Below the pieces are notes generated by a model that did no database searches, had not been told where the DNA came from, and saw nothing but the letters and a program-made list of their open reading frames with translations. The translations under genes and the position numbers were made by a program. This document shows, piece after piece, positions 1-7,742 of a stretch of DNA of 64,000 bases. The first letter of the stretch is position 1; every line of letters starts with the position of its first letter. The stretch comes from RGIG4079 sp045646905 (GTDB lineage Bacteria > Bacteroidota > Bacteroidia > Bacteroidales > Muribaculaceae): positions 30,519 through 94,518 of the forward strand of contig JAZRLP010000030.1 in assembly GCA_045646905.1 (NCBI GenBank), in the 5' to 3' direction.

Positions 1-134
1 TTATTGCAACATCGGCTGCTAATGACGCAAAAATATGGACCAACACTAAAAATCACACTCAAATGGTTGAAGGAATGCGCCAATGGCTCAAAAAACGCAT
101 CACTTTTATTGATAACGAAATGACATCTTTCTAA
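1..134 (+). CDS. 3' end of an unidentified gene (possibly CotH-like)
   Basis: An open frame runs in from outside the window and stops with TAA at 132-134, giving about 43 C-terminal residues. The last part reads roughly VEGMRQWLKKRITFIDNEM. This resembles the closing helix of Bacteroidales CotH-kinase family proteins (pattern LK-WL--R--W-D), but the piece is too short to be sure. A good hairpin terminator follows 23 bases later, so this is the last gene of its transcript. What is seen is only the frame and the stop; the family is an inference. Confidence 0.4.
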   Translation, partial: IATSAANDAKIWTNTKNHTQMVEGMRQWLKKRITFIDNEMTSF

Positions 135-157
135 AAACAATCTCTTTAATATGACAA

Positions 158-192
158 GCGCCTCAATCGCAATGATTGAGGCGCCTGTTTTT
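158..192 (+). terminator. Intrinsic terminator after the partial gene
   Basis: A perfect 11-bp stem pairs gcgcctcaatc (158-168) with gattgaggcgc (174-184) around a 5-base loop, followed by a T run (ctgttttt). It lies between the partial gene on the plus strand and the 3' end of the EamA gene on the minus strand; the T run favours the plus strand. Confidence 0.85.
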
Positions 193-207
193 ATATATTA
201 CAATTAT

Positions 208-1083
208 TTATTGACTACCTAACACAAGGAGCGCCAACCCTACTAATAGAATAGACAAATCTATTAGCTTAAGTTTTATATTCTTTTCACGGAGCATTAC
301 GACTCCAAACAGGAATGAAACTATTACACTCCCACGGCGTATCATAGACACTACCGATATCATCGAGCCTTCAAGTGATAAGGAATAAAAATAAGCTATG
401 TCGGCGATTGTTAGAAATAAGGCTATACAAGGAATAGTCCACCGCCATTGAAAAGGTGTTGTATCTCGTTTTACACGCTTGATTATCGCAATCGTAACAC
501 CCATTATCACAAGTTGATAGAACGAGTACCATGCCTGAACTTCGAGTGGGTCATATTGTCGCAATAGATATTTGTCATACAATCCACTCATGGCTCCGGT
601 AATCATAGCTCCAAAGCTCAACCATAACCAACGATTGTTTTTTATTGATATACCTTCTTTTGCGCCTATTCGACTAATAAGGAACAACGATGAAATGCCC
701 AATATCACACCACCCCACTGCAATAGATTTAATCGTTCGCCAAATATCAACATTGCACCCACAAGCACCATCACTGGGCGAGTTGCATTAATGGGGCCAG
801 CTATGGTCAACGGCAAATGTTTCAATCCAAAATAGCCAAATAGCCACGAGGATAATACTATTGCTGACTTGATTAAAATATGAAAATGCCCAACGGCTGT
901 GCCACCCAACCCTATTTCTCCATGAGATAATCCAATAAAAATTATTGGCGACATCAATAACGCTCCAAACAATGTATTGAAAAATAGCACTGTCAACACA
1001 TTATTGCCATTGAGCGATAATTTCTTAAATATATCATATACCCCAAGGCACAGTGCCGAGGCAATTGCTAATAATATCCACAT
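208..1083 (-). CDS. EamA/DMT-family transporter
   Basis: A 291-residue integral membrane protein with about ten hydrophobic segments arranged as two halves, the layout of EamA (drug/metabolite transporter) permeases. Family signs are the N-terminal segment LLAIASALCLGVYDIFKK, the end of the first repeat (P-NATRPVMVLVGAMLIFGERL) and a matching end of the second repeat (VVMLREKNIKL). It would sit in the inner membrane and move a small metabolite; the substrate cannot be told. The ATG at 1081-1083 is the first start of the frame. A -7-like box (read on the minus strand, TAATTTTG) lies just upstream. It stands alone between two plus-strand units. Confidence 0.85.
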   Translation of the reverse strand: MWILLAIASALCLGVYDIFKKLSLNGNNVLTVLFFNTLFGALLMSPIIFIGLSHGEIGLGGTAVGHFHILIKSAIVLSSWLFGYFGLKHLPLTIAGPINATRPVMVLVGAMLIFGERLNLLQWGGVILGISSLFLISRIGAKEGISIKNNRWLWLSFGAMITGAMSGLYDKYLLRQYDPLEVQAWYSFYQLVIMGVTIAIIKRVKRDTTPFQWRWTIPCIALFLTIADIAYFYSLSLEGSMISVVSMIRRGSVIVSFLFGVVMLREKNIKLKLIDLSILLVGLALLVLGSQ

Positions 1084-1104
1084 ATCTTAAAAAATTTGCG
1101 ACTG

Positions 1105-1112
1105 CAAAATTA
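1105..1112 (-). promoter_or_regulatory. Candidate -7 box for the EamA gene
   Basis: CAAAATTA on the plus strand reads TAATTTTG on the minus strand, a full TAnnTTTG match, 22 bases upstream of the EamA start. No TTTG is seen at the usual 19-21 base distance, so only the -7 half is supported. Confidence 0.4.
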
Positions 1113-1138
1113 CATATTTTTCAACAATCTTGGCGACT

Positions 1139-1172
1139 TTTGCGTTATTCTCAATTATTATCACTATTTTTG
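1139..1172 (+). promoter_or_regulatory. Candidate Bacteroidetes promoter for the GT2 operon
   Basis: TTTG (1139-1142) and TATTTTTG (1165-1172, a full TAnnTTTG match) are separated by 22 bases, one more than the usual 19-21. The -7 box ends 25 bases before the glycosyltransferase ATG at 1198. Confidence 0.5.
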
Positions 1173-1197
1173 TGTATTATAATAACTCCTACATGAT

Positions 1198-1962
1198 ATG
1201 TCACCTTTATTCAGCATAATCACAGTTACATATAACGCTGCCGAAACATTACCTGCCACGCTTGCAAGTGTCAAAGAGCAATCGTGCAAGTTGTATGAAT
1301 ATATCGTGATGGATGGTGTGTCGAAAGACAATACTGTTCAACTCGCTACCGATGCCGATATTCCTAACTCACGCATCGTCTCAAGCCCCGACAAAGGACT
1401 ATATGATGCAATGAACAAGGCAATCGATATTGCTACGGGTGAATATCTCATTTTCCTCAATGCTGGTGACGCGTTCCATTCGCCCGACACTCTTCAAAAG
1501 ATTGCCGATGTGATTATGAATCACGATTTTCCCGGCATCGTTTATGGGCAAACTCAACTCGTCAATGCCAATCGTCAACGCATTGGCGACCGGCATCTCA
1601 CTGCACCCGAAGAATTAACCCTCAAAAGTTTTGCCGAAGGTATGCTCGTGTGCCACCAAGCATTCATAGCTCTGCGTCGCATAGTAGGGCATTATGATTT
1701 GCGTTATCGATTCTCGGCCGACTATGAATGGTGTATTCGTTGCTTGCAACACTCACGCAACAATGTATATATCCCCCACACTATCATCGACTATTTGAGC
1801 GAAGGATTGACAACTGCCAATCGCAAAGCCTCACTCAAAGAGCGTTTCAAGATAATGTGTTATTACTATGGCACAATACCCACAGTGTTGCGCCACTTGA
1901 AATTTATTCCTCGATTCCTCAAACAAAGACGCATTGACAAGAAAGCGTCTCAAATTAAATAA
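1198..1962 (+). CDS. Glycosyltransferase family 2 (WcaE-like)
   Basis: A 254-residue single-domain GT-A glycosyltransferase. Visible family motifs are SIITVTYNA at the nucleotide-binding start, the DGxSxDxT segment (DGVSKDNT), SSPDKGLYDAMNKAI, and FLNAGD in place of a DxD metal site, which is the typical form in this subgroup. A later SADYEWCIRC segment supplies the acceptor-side acidic residues. It probably transfers a sugar from a nucleotide donor to a surface glycan on the cytoplasmic face. It is not inside a polysaccharide cluster; its partners are GYF_2-CD225 proteins that start 3 bases after its stop. The acceptor is unknown. Confidence 0.88.
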   Translation: MSPLFSIITVTYNAAETLPATLASVKEQSCKLYEYIVMDGVSKDNTVQLATDADIPNSRIVSSPDKGLYDAMNKAIDIATGEYLIFLNAGDAFHSPDTLQKIADVIMNHDFPGIVYGQTQLVNANRQRIGDRHLTAPEELTLKSFAEGMLVCHQAFIALRRIVGHYDLRYRFSADYEWCIRCLQHSRNNVYIPHTIIDYLSEGLTTANRKASLKERFKIMCYYYGTIPTVLRHLKFIPRFLKQRRIDKKASQIK

Positions 1963-1965
1963 CAT

Positions 1966-2469
1966 ATGGGATATTATATTCTTGAGAATGGTCAGCAATA
2001 TGGGCCATTTACTATTGAACAACTAAAAAAAAGAGGCATAACCACCAACACCCAAGTATGGCGTGAAGGTATGGCTCAATGGACCTGTGTGAAAAACATT
2101 CCCGAACTGATTGACATTGCACAACCACCATTGCCCGGTGGGACTCCACCGCCACATATACCATACCAACAATCCACTCCTACGACACCTTGCCCCGACA
2201 ACCACTTAACTCTTGCGATTATTGCAACTATCGTTTCATTATTTGCATGTTTCCCTATATGCATAGGCGCAGTTTCTTTAATTTACGCGCTAAATGTTGA
2301 AAATAAATGGCGCAAAGGTGACATTGATAGAGCTGAAGAATATGCTCGCAACGCTAAAGCATGGGGTAAATGGAGTTTGATTGCAATAGGCATAGGATAT
2401 TCTCTTTTAATAATATTCTATATTTTCATATTTGCGTTCTCTATTTCAGCTTTCAACATATTTAATTAG
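1966..2469 (+). CDS. GYF_2-CD225 domain membrane protein (copy 1)
   Basis: A 167-residue protein in two parts. Residues 1-50 form a GYF_2 (DUF4339) domain, seen in YYILENGQQYGPFTIEQL and VWREGMAQW. After a proline-rich linker (about 55-75), residues 80-165 match the CD225/dispanin pattern: a hydrophobic segment, a central region with W-KGD--RAEEYARNAKAW, and a second hydrophobic segment. GYF domains bind proline-rich peptides, and CD225 segments sit in membranes and can affect membrane curvature in eukaryotes; the bacterial role is unknown. It starts 3 bases after the glycosyltransferase and is followed by a paralogue, so the three are probably co-transcribed. No signal peptide is seen; the GYF_2 part is likely cytoplasmic. 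Confidence 0.8.
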   Translation: MGYYILENGQQYGPFTIEQLKKRGITTNTQVWREGMAQWTCVKNIPELIDIAQPPLPGGTPPPHIPYQQSTPTTPCPDNHLTLAIIATIVSLFACFPICIGAVSLIYALNVENKWRKGDIDRAEEYARNAKAWGKWSLIAIGIGYSLLIIFYIFIFAFSISAFNIFN

Positions 2470-2500
2470 CTTATTATTAATTAATAACCATAATCATCTT

Positions 2501-3046
2501 ATGAACTATTTCATTATTGAAAATGGACAACAAGCAGGTCCATTTACTATTGACCAATTACGCAGTAAAGGTGTTACTGGCGAAACTAATGTGTGGCGCG
2601 AAGGCATGGCACAATGGGGCAAAGTCAAAGACTTACCCGAACTTGCATCTATTCTACAAGCAACACCTCCCCCCACTAATCCTCCCTATAATCACCCTTA
2701 TGGTCAACAACCATATACACCACAACCAGCATATGGCCAACAATTGGCTCAAGAATGTCCCGAAAACCATTTAACCAAGGCTATTATTTCAACCGTAATG
2801 GGAGTCTTGTGTTGTGGTATTATAGGTTCAATATTCGGTATTATTTCTATCGTAAGTGCCAATAATGTAGATAAATTTTGGCGCACTGGGAACTATGACG
2901 AAGCTCACCGTCAATCAAAGAAAGCTAACACATGGGCCAATATAGGTATTATTGTATCTATTGTTGCTTTTGTTCTTGCGATTATTTATGGAATTTGTGT
3001 TGGTCTTTTTGCCGCATCAGTCGGTTCAAACGATTTTTACTATTAA
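2501..3046 (+). CDS. GYF_2-CD225 domain membrane protein (copy 2)
   Basis: A 181-residue paralogue of the preceding gene with the same order: GYF_2 (residues 1-52, YFIIENGQQAGPFTIDQL and VWREGMAQW), a longer Pro/Gln/Tyr-rich linker (PPTNPPYNHPYGQQPYTPQP), then a CD225-like pair of membrane segments separated by KFWRTGNYDEAHRQSKKA. I place the start at the ATG at 2501 because the GYF_2 domain begins there; the open frame upstream to 2432 only overlaps the previous gene. The stop codon overlaps the ATG of DUF4286 (TAATG at 3044-3048), which suggests translational coupling. Its function is unknown. Confidence 0.8.
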   Translation: MNYFIIENGQQAGPFTIDQLRSKGVTGETNVWREGMAQWGKVKDLPELASILQATPPPTNPPYNHPYGQQPYTPQPAYGQQLAQECPENHLTKAIISTVMGVLCCGIIGSIFGIISIVSANNVDKFWRTGNYDEAHRQSKKANTWANIGIIVSIVAFVLAIIYGICVGLFAASVGSNDFYY

Positions 3047-3345
3047 TGACACTCCTCAACACAACATTTCATGTACATAAATCGGTAGATGCTCTATTTA
3101 TAAAATGGGTTAAAGAAATCTACCTTCCTATAGCGAATGAGAGTGGATTATCCAATCCACTCTTCACGCGCATCATGACACAAGTTGACCCCGAAGCAAC
3201 AAGTTATGCTATTCAATTGCAAGCATCATCTCATAGTGAGGCTGAGAAATGGCACGATACATCGGCAGCCAAACTCAAAGATGCTCTATCGCGCGAAGTT
3301 GGCGAACGAGTTCTCCACTTCACTACATATATGGAAATCTTATAA
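3046..3345 (+). CDS. DUF4286 family protein
   Basis: A 99-residue soluble protein beginning at the ATG that overlaps the preceding stop by one base. Its pattern fits DUF4286, small proteins found next to ruvC in Bacteroidetes: NTTFHVHKSV near the start, WVKEIYLP, a SNPLFTRIM segment, the SYAIQLQ strand, W in EKWHDT, and FTTYMEIL at the end. The function is unknown. It is followed after 59 bases by ruvC on the same strand. The open frame upstream to 2932 has no protein character and is rejected as a start. Confidence 0.82.
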   Translation: MTLLNTTFHVHKSVDALFIKWVKEIYLPIANESGLSNPLFTRIMTQVDPEATSYAIQLQASSHSEAEKWHDTSAAKLKDALSREVGERVLHFTTYMEIL

Positions 3346-3404
3346 TAATTGAGAATTAAGTATTGAGAACTGAGAATTATACTTTTATTATCAATCTGTA
3401 AGTT

Positions 3405-3986
3405 ATGAATTCAAGCAAGTCGCTTCGCGAGTGGGATCGTATAATCATAGGCATAGACCCTGGCACAAATGTGATGGGGTATGGCATTCTTGGTGTCAAG
3501 GGGAAAAAGCCGTCGATGATAGCTATGGGGGTGATTGAATTGAAGAAATTTGAAAGCCACTATTTGCGTCTTTCTCGCATCTTTGAACGCGTAACAATGC
3601 TCGTGGAACAATATCTTCCCGACGAGATGGCTATTGAAGCACCGTTCTTTGGGAAGAATGTGCAATCAATGCTTAAACTTGGTCGCGCTCAAGGAGTGGC
3701 AATGGCAGCTGCATTGTCTCGCGATGTGCCTATTACCGAATACGAACCTCGAAAAATTAAAATGGCAATCACTGGTAATGGCGCTGCCAGCAAGGAACAA
3801 GTACAAGAAATGTTGCGTCGCATTCTTGACATTCCACGCGAAAACCTTTTGCCACAACTCGATGCTACCGACGCACTTGCGGCTGCACTATGTCACTTCT
3901 ATGAGTCATCACGCCCACAAATTGAAAAAGGGTGCAAATCGTGGAAAGAATTTATAGCTAAAAATCCCGATATAGTCAAGAAATAA
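3405..3986 (+). CDS. ruvC: Crossover junction endodeoxyribonuclease RuvC
   Basis: A 193-residue RNase H-fold nuclease that resolves Holliday junctions as a dimer with RuvAB during recombination and repair in the cytoplasm. The four acidic catalytic residues are visible: D18 in GIDPGT, E78 in AIEAPFFGKN, and D153 and D156 in LDATDALAAALCH. Length and motif spacing are normal. A short Lys-rich C-terminal extension (about 175-193) is ordinary. The ATG at 3405 comes a little before the first beta strand. It is last in its codirectional group and runs into queA from the opposite strand with only 5 bases between stops. Confidence 0.96.
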   Translation: MNSSKSLREWDRIIIGIDPGTNVMGYGILGVKGKKPSMIAMGVIELKKFESHYLRLSRIFERVTMLVEQYLPDEMAIEAPFFGKNVQSMLKLGRAQGVAMAAALSRDVPITEYEPRKIKMAITGNGAASKEQVQEMLRRILDIPRENLLPQLDATDALAAALCHFYESSRPQIEKGCKSWKEFIAKNPDIVKK

Positions 3987-4011
3987 CGCCTCTACATCAA
4001 TAATGAGGCGT
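3986..4011. terminator. Weak hairpin between convergent ruvC and queA
   Basis: acgcctc (3986-3992) pairs with gaggcgt (4005-4011) around a 12-base loop at the convergent 3' ends; part of it is inside the last codons of queA. Read on the minus strand it is followed by ttatttctt. The U run is poor, so it is only a possible terminator. Confidence 0.35.
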
Positions 4012-5203
4012 CGCCGTAGCTGAGGAAACGGAAATCGTGGGCGAGGGCGAAGTCGTACATTGCTTGCCAATCGCCTCCGACAAAGGCCGACACAAGTAAT
4101 AATAGTGTTGATTGTGGTTGGTGGAAGTTGGTAATAATTCCTTTTACAATTTCATATTTATACCCCGGTGCAATGATTACTCGCGTTGAGGCAATGAGTG
4201 TTTCGCTTCCCGACTCGTTAAGATATTTCACTATCGCGTTAAGTGAATCGACAACCGACAAATGTGGATGCGACTCGCTATAGGGATACCATTGAGGTAA
4301 CTCACCACTCCACTCATTTTGAGAGATGAGGCAACCTATATGATAAAGACTTTCAAGAGTGCGCACCGATGTTGTTCCCACAGCAAATACTCGGCGAGTC
4401 GTCGATGCAAGTTCTTCAATAAGAGCCTTTGGCACGGCAATAAACTCGCTATGCATTTCATGTTCTCCTATGCTATCACTTTTCACTGGTTGGAATGTTC
4501 CAGCACCCACATGGAGCGTGAGTTCGCGACGAGGTATTTCTCGTTGCGACACCTCTTCAAGCACTTCGGGGGTAAAGTGTAGTCCTGCAGTAGGCGCAGC
4601 TACCGAACCATCGATATGAGAATACACAGTTTGATAGTCTTTGCTATCGCTATCTTCGGTTGAACGATTGAGGTATGGTGGGATAGGAATTTCACCTGCC
4701 GCAGCAATAATTTGAGCAAATGTAAAGGCATTATTATCCCATGAAAAACGCACTACCGAAGCATTGCCTTCTTTATTTATACGAGTGGCAAAAAGAGTTA
4801 CATCAACACCATCAATCGTGATAACAGCCGAAAGATCTCCCTGTTTCCATCGTTTTGAGTTCCCTACAAAACATAACCACGAACACTCATCGGTCTTGGC
4901 AAAATTAACTGCATAATCAGCAGGCGAAACTGGCTCAAGGCAAAAGATTTCAATCAACGCCCCACCCTCACTTTTACGAAAACGCAATCGGGCATTTATC
5001 ACACGCGTGTTATTATAAATGAGCATAGCATCATTGGGTAACAACGAGGGCAACTCGCTGAAAATATGTTCCGAAATAGCACCTTCGGCATTACGCACCA
5101 ATAGTTTACACTTGTCGCGTTGCTCAAGAGGATGCTTTGCAATTCGTTCATCGGGAAGAGGATAATTATACTCCTCAATGCGTATATCTTTTATATTGCT
5201 CAT
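3992..5203 (-). CDS. queA: S-adenosylmethionine:tRNA ribosyltransferase-isomerase QueA
   Basis: A 403-residue enzyme that moves the ribosyl part of SAM onto 7-aminomethyl-7-deazaguanine in tRNA, forming epoxyqueuosine in the queuosine pathway. Family blocks appear in order: Y-LPDERIAKHPLE-RD, YNNTRVINARL, GEIPIPPYL, YQTVYS with GSVAAPTAGLHFT, HVGAGTFQPV, EMHSE, AVGTTSVRTLES, and TNFHQPQSTLLLLVSAF. The length is normal for Bacteroidetes QueA. No other queuosine gene is nearby. It has a divergent promoter region, about 75 bases, shared with the Smr gene. Confidence 0.96.
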   Translation of the reverse strand: MSNIKDIRIEEYNYPLPDERIAKHPLEQRDKCKLLVRNAEGAISEHIFSELPSLLPNDAMLIYNNTRVINARLRFRKSEGGALIEIFCLEPVSPADYAVNFAKTDECSWLCFVGNSKRWKQGDLSAVITIDGVDVTLFATRINKEGNASVVRFSWDNNAFTFAQIIAAAGEIPIPPYLNRSTEDSDSKDYQTVYSHIDGSVAAPTAGLHFTPEVLEEVSQREIPRRELTLHVGAGTFQPVKSDSIGEHEMHSEFIAVPKALIEELASTTRRVFAVGTTSVRTLESLYHIGCLISQNEWSGELPQWYPYSESHPHLSVVDSLNAIVKYLNESGSETLIASTRVIIAPGYKYEIVKGIITNFHQPQSTLLLLVSAFVGGDWQAMYDFALAHDFRFLSYGDASLLM

Positions 5204-5218
5204 TTATTCTCAATTTTA

Positions 5219-5251
5219 TTGTGCAAAGATACGGAAAAAGCAGTATTTTTG
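5219..5251 (+). promoter_or_regulatory. Candidate promoter for the Smr-EFR1-GNAT unit
   Basis: TATTTTTG (5244-5251) matches TAnnTTTG fully; a TTG lies 22 bases upstream (5219-5221). The box ends 27 bases before the Smr gene ATG at 5279. It overlaps the promoter proposed for queA on the other strand. Confidence 0.5.
5224..5231 (-). promoter_or_regulatory. Candidate -7 box for queA
   Basis: CAAAGATA on the plus strand reads TATCTTTG on the minus strand, a full TAnnTTTG match, 21 bases upstream of the queA ATG. A matching -33 is not obvious. It lies within the divergent plus-strand promoter, so the two may interfere. Confidence 0.45.
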
Positions 5252-5278
5252 CGTTATAAAACAAAGAATAATGATATT

Positions 5279-6322
5279 ATGGCACAAGTAGGCGATATGG
5301 TGCGCTACCTCAATGCTGTGGGTGGCGGAAAAATAGTGAGAATAGATGGAAATATGGCATATGTCGATGATGATGGATTTGAAACTCCAGTTTTGTTGCG
5401 TGAATGCGTTGTTGTAGGGTCGGCATCGGCGCCTAAACCTCAAGCAGAAAAAAAGGCTGTCAGCCCAACATTAGTTCCAGAGCAACCCAAAGCCCCCAAA
5501 CCCGAAGATATTGAAGAGACCGAAGGTGGTGATATTCTCAACATTGTTCTCGCATACGAACCTGTCGAGATAAAGCACCTCAACACCACTACCTATGATG
5601 CTTATCTTTTAAATGATTCAAACTACTATCTCTATTTCACATATCTCACTCGTGCCGATAAAGAGGGATGGATTACACGCCATGCAGGTATTGTCGAACC
5701 TAATACCCAATTGCTCCTTTGCGAAGTTACACACCAAGATTTGCCATCTATGGACCGTGTAGCAATTCAATATGTAGCATTCAAACGCGATAAAGAGTTT
5801 GCACTCAAAGCTCCAGTTGCCGTAGAATATCGTCTTGACACCACCAAATTTTTCAAGTTGCATTGCTTCCACAAAAGTGTATATTTCGACACCCCTGTTA
5901 TCGCTATCGACATCGTAAAAAACGATATTCCATTGCGCTCAATGGTTATCGACAGTCGTGGTCTTGAGGACGCAATGAACGCAAAGAAAAATTATAAAGA
6001 CGACAAGCCTAAAGCAAAAAGTACCCCTACCCTACGCCCCGAGACTATCGTAGTTGACCTTCACATACATGAATTGCTCGACACCACTGCGGGATTGTCA
6101 AACACCGACATGCTTAATGTTCAACTGCGCGAATTCAATCGAGTGATGACCGACAACCTCAAATTCAAAGGTCAAAAGATAGTGTTTATTCATGGCAAAG
6201 GAGAAGGTGTATTGCGCCAAGCCGTACTACAAGAGTTAAAGAAAAAATACCCTCGTTGCCAAGCTCAAGATGCATCGTTTCGTGAATATGGATTTGGTGC
6301 TACACAAGTAACGATTCATTAA
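5279..6322 (+). CDS. DUF2027 and Smr domain protein (MutS2-like C terminus)
   Basis: A 347-residue protein. The N-terminal 50 residues (VGDMVRYLN-VGGGKIVRI, AYVDDDGFE-PVL) form a KOW/SH3-like start typical of the Bacteroidetes DUF2027 family; a Pro/Glu-rich linker and a middle beta-rich domain (about 85-235) follow. The last 80 residues are an Smr domain with VDLHIHEL and the IHGKGEGVLR loop. Smr domains nick or bind nucleic acid in MutS2 and in ribosome-rescue factors; there is no MutS ATPase here. The cellular role of this family is unproved. I start at the ATG at 5279; the upstream extension of the frame overlaps queA antisense and has no protein character. The next gene begins 12 bases later. 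Confidence 0.85.
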   Translation: MAQVGDMVRYLNAVGGGKIVRIDGNMAYVDDDGFETPVLLRECVVVGSASAPKPQAEKKAVSPTLVPEQPKAPKPEDIEETEGGDILNIVLAYEPVEIKHLNTTTYDAYLLNDSNYYLYFTYLTRADKEGWITRHAGIVEPNTQLLLCEVTHQDLPSMDRVAIQYVAFKRDKEFALKAPVAVEYRLDTTKFFKLHCFHKSVYFDTPVIAIDIVKNDIPLRSMVIDSRGLEDAMNAKKNYKDDKPKAKSTPTLRPETIVVDLHIHELLDTTAGLSNTDMLNVQLREFNRVMTDNLKFKGQKIVFIHGKGEGVLRQAVLQELKKKYPRCQAQDASFREYGFGATQVTIH

Positions 6323-6334
6323 TAGTCATCATCG

Positions 6335-7111
6335 ATGATACTTTGTTTTTCAGGCACAGGCAATAGCCGTTATGTAGCTCGCGAACTCGCTCAAATCCTC
6401 AACGAGCAAGTAATTGAATTGCAGGGAGAAATACTCATTTCACCCTCATCGTTTGATTACGACATGAGCAAGGAGAAACGATTTATATGGGTGTTCCCTA
6501 TATATTCGTGGGGAGTGCCACCCGTTGTTGTTGATTTCATAAAATCGGCTCCACTTAATATTCCTACCCACAATTGCCATTTTATGGTGTGCACTTGTGG
6601 CGATGACATAGGCAATGCACATAAGCATTGGCGCAAACTCATAGGCAATCGTGGTTGGTATGCTCAATGTGCCTACTCGGTGACGATGCCCAATACCTAC
6701 ACTCTGATGAAGGGTTTTGATGTTGACAGCAAAGAATTGGAGCAAAAGAAACTTTCCGATGCCCCTACTCGCATTGCCGAGATTGCCTCAAAAATCGCGA
6801 CAAGTAGCAATAGCGATGATGTGGTGCGTGGCAGTTGGGCTTGGGTAAAAACAGCAATAATCTACCCCTATTTCAAACGATACTGTATGTCGCCCCGACC
6901 ATTCCATGCTACCGATAAATGCGTAGGCTGTGGCAAATGTGCCAAAACATGTCCGCTCAACAATATTTCAATGAATGACAGTCGCCCTCAATGGAGCAAA
7001 AATTGCGCACAATGCCTTCGTTGCTATCACATATGCCCACACCATGCTGTGGCCTATGGCAATGCCACCAAAGGGAAAGGACAATACCAAGAGTTAATTC
7101 ATAATTCATAA
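6335..7111 (+). CDS. EFR1-type flavodoxin/ferredoxin protein
   Basis: A 258-residue fusion of a flavodoxin-like domain and a 2[4Fe-4S] ferredoxin. The FMN phosphate loop FSGTGNSRYVA is at residues 5-15, and the W-FPIYSWGVPP segment at about 52-64 contacts flavin in this family. At the end are CVGCGKCAKTCP and CAQCLRCYHICP, eight cysteines for two clusters. It should be a soluble electron carrier; the physiological partner is unknown. It lies 12 bases after the Smr gene and 29 bases before a GNAT gene. Length fits EFR1 family ferrodoxins. Confidence 0.88.
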   Translation: MILCFSGTGNSRYVARELAQILNEQVIELQGEILISPSSFDYDMSKEKRFIWVFPIYSWGVPPVVVDFIKSAPLNIPTHNCHFMVCTCGDDIGNAHKHWRKLIGNRGWYAQCAYSVTMPNTYTLMKGFDVDSKELEQKKLSDAPTRIAEIASKIATSSNSDDVVRGSWAWVKTAIIYPYFKRYCMSPRPFHATDKCVGCGKCAKTCPLNNISMNDSRPQWSKNCAQCLRCYHICPHHAVAYGNATKGKGQYQELIHNS

Positions 7112-7140
7112 TTGATTTCTGCTAATATTCTCAATTCAAT

Positions 7141-7623
7141 ATGATTAGATTTGTAACACAGCGCGATGTTAAACGCATAACCGAGATTTACAACGACTAT
7201 ATTATCAATACCGCCATCTCGTTTGAGGTGAAACCTTTAACCGAAGAAGAAATGCGTAATCGCATTGAGTCGATACTTGCACATGGACCTTATCTTGTGT
7301 GGGAAGAAGATGGAGAGATTGCCGGATATTGCTATGCTCACCCATGGAAAGAACGCGCAGCATATCACAACACACTTGAAACCACCATATATCTCGCACC
7401 AAAATATTTCCGCAAAGGGATAGGCACTAAACTCATGGACCGACTCATTACACTATGTCGTGCCGATGACAAAAAAGTGCTAATAGCATGTATCACTGCC
7501 AACAATGAAGCGAGCATCAAAATGCATGAATCACTCGGTTTTAAACAAGCATCATATTTCTCTAAAGTGGGAGAAAAATTTGGTCAATCGCTCGATGTTA
7601 TCGATATGCAACTCACTTTATAA
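7141..7623 (+). CDS. GNAT N-acetyltransferase, phosphinothricin acetyltransferase-like
   Basis: A 160-residue GNAT enzyme. The acetyl-CoA loop is YFRKGIGTKLMDRL (about 93-106), preceded by the beta-4 strand TIYLAP. The features that place it near the PAT/YwnH group are the EIYNDYI start, SFEVKPLTEEEMRNRI, and the C-terminal VGEKFGQSLDV--MQ. That group acetylates methionine sulfone/sulfoximine or phosphinothricin-like amino acids; the real substrate here cannot be read. It is the last gene of the Smr-EFR1 unit and is followed by a strong hairpin. Confidence 0.88.
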   Translation: MIRFVTQRDVKRITEIYNDYIINTAISFEVKPLTEEEMRNRIESILAHGPYLVWEEDGEIAGYCYAHPWKERAAYHNTLETTIYLAPKYFRKGIGTKLMDRLITLCRADDKKVLIACITANNEASIKMHESLGFKQASYFSKVGEKFGQSLDVIDMQLTL

Positions 7624-7679
7624 TTCAAGATGTATAAATACCACTAACTTGCATTTTGATATGCATAGTTCACAATAAA

Positions 7680-7735
7680 CAAGAGGTCTCTACCACATAA
7701 ACTTGCGATTGAGACCTCTTGCTATATCTTTTTTA
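7680..7735. terminator. Bidirectional terminator between GNAT and surE
   Basis: A perfect 11-bp stem pairs caagaggtctc (7680-7690) with gagacctcttg (7711-7721); the loop is 20 bases. On the plus strand it is followed by a T-rich run (tatatctttttt). On the minus strand the tail is tttatt. It can end both the GNAT transcript and the convergent surE transcript. Confidence 0.75.
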
Positions 7736-7742
7736 CGCTTAT

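Noticed and set aside
2432..2500. 5' extension of the second GYF_2-CD225 gene
   Set aside because: It would overlap the previous gene, and the GYF_2 domain starts exactly at the ATG at 2501.
3346..3404. Repeated ttgagaatta/ctgagaatta motif before ruvC
   Set aside because: Short A/T-rich repetition of a type common in these genomes; too short to call a mobile repeat.
5120..5278. 5' extension of the Smr gene into queA
   Set aside because: It lies antisense to queA and across both promoters; conserved sequence starts at the ATG at 5279.
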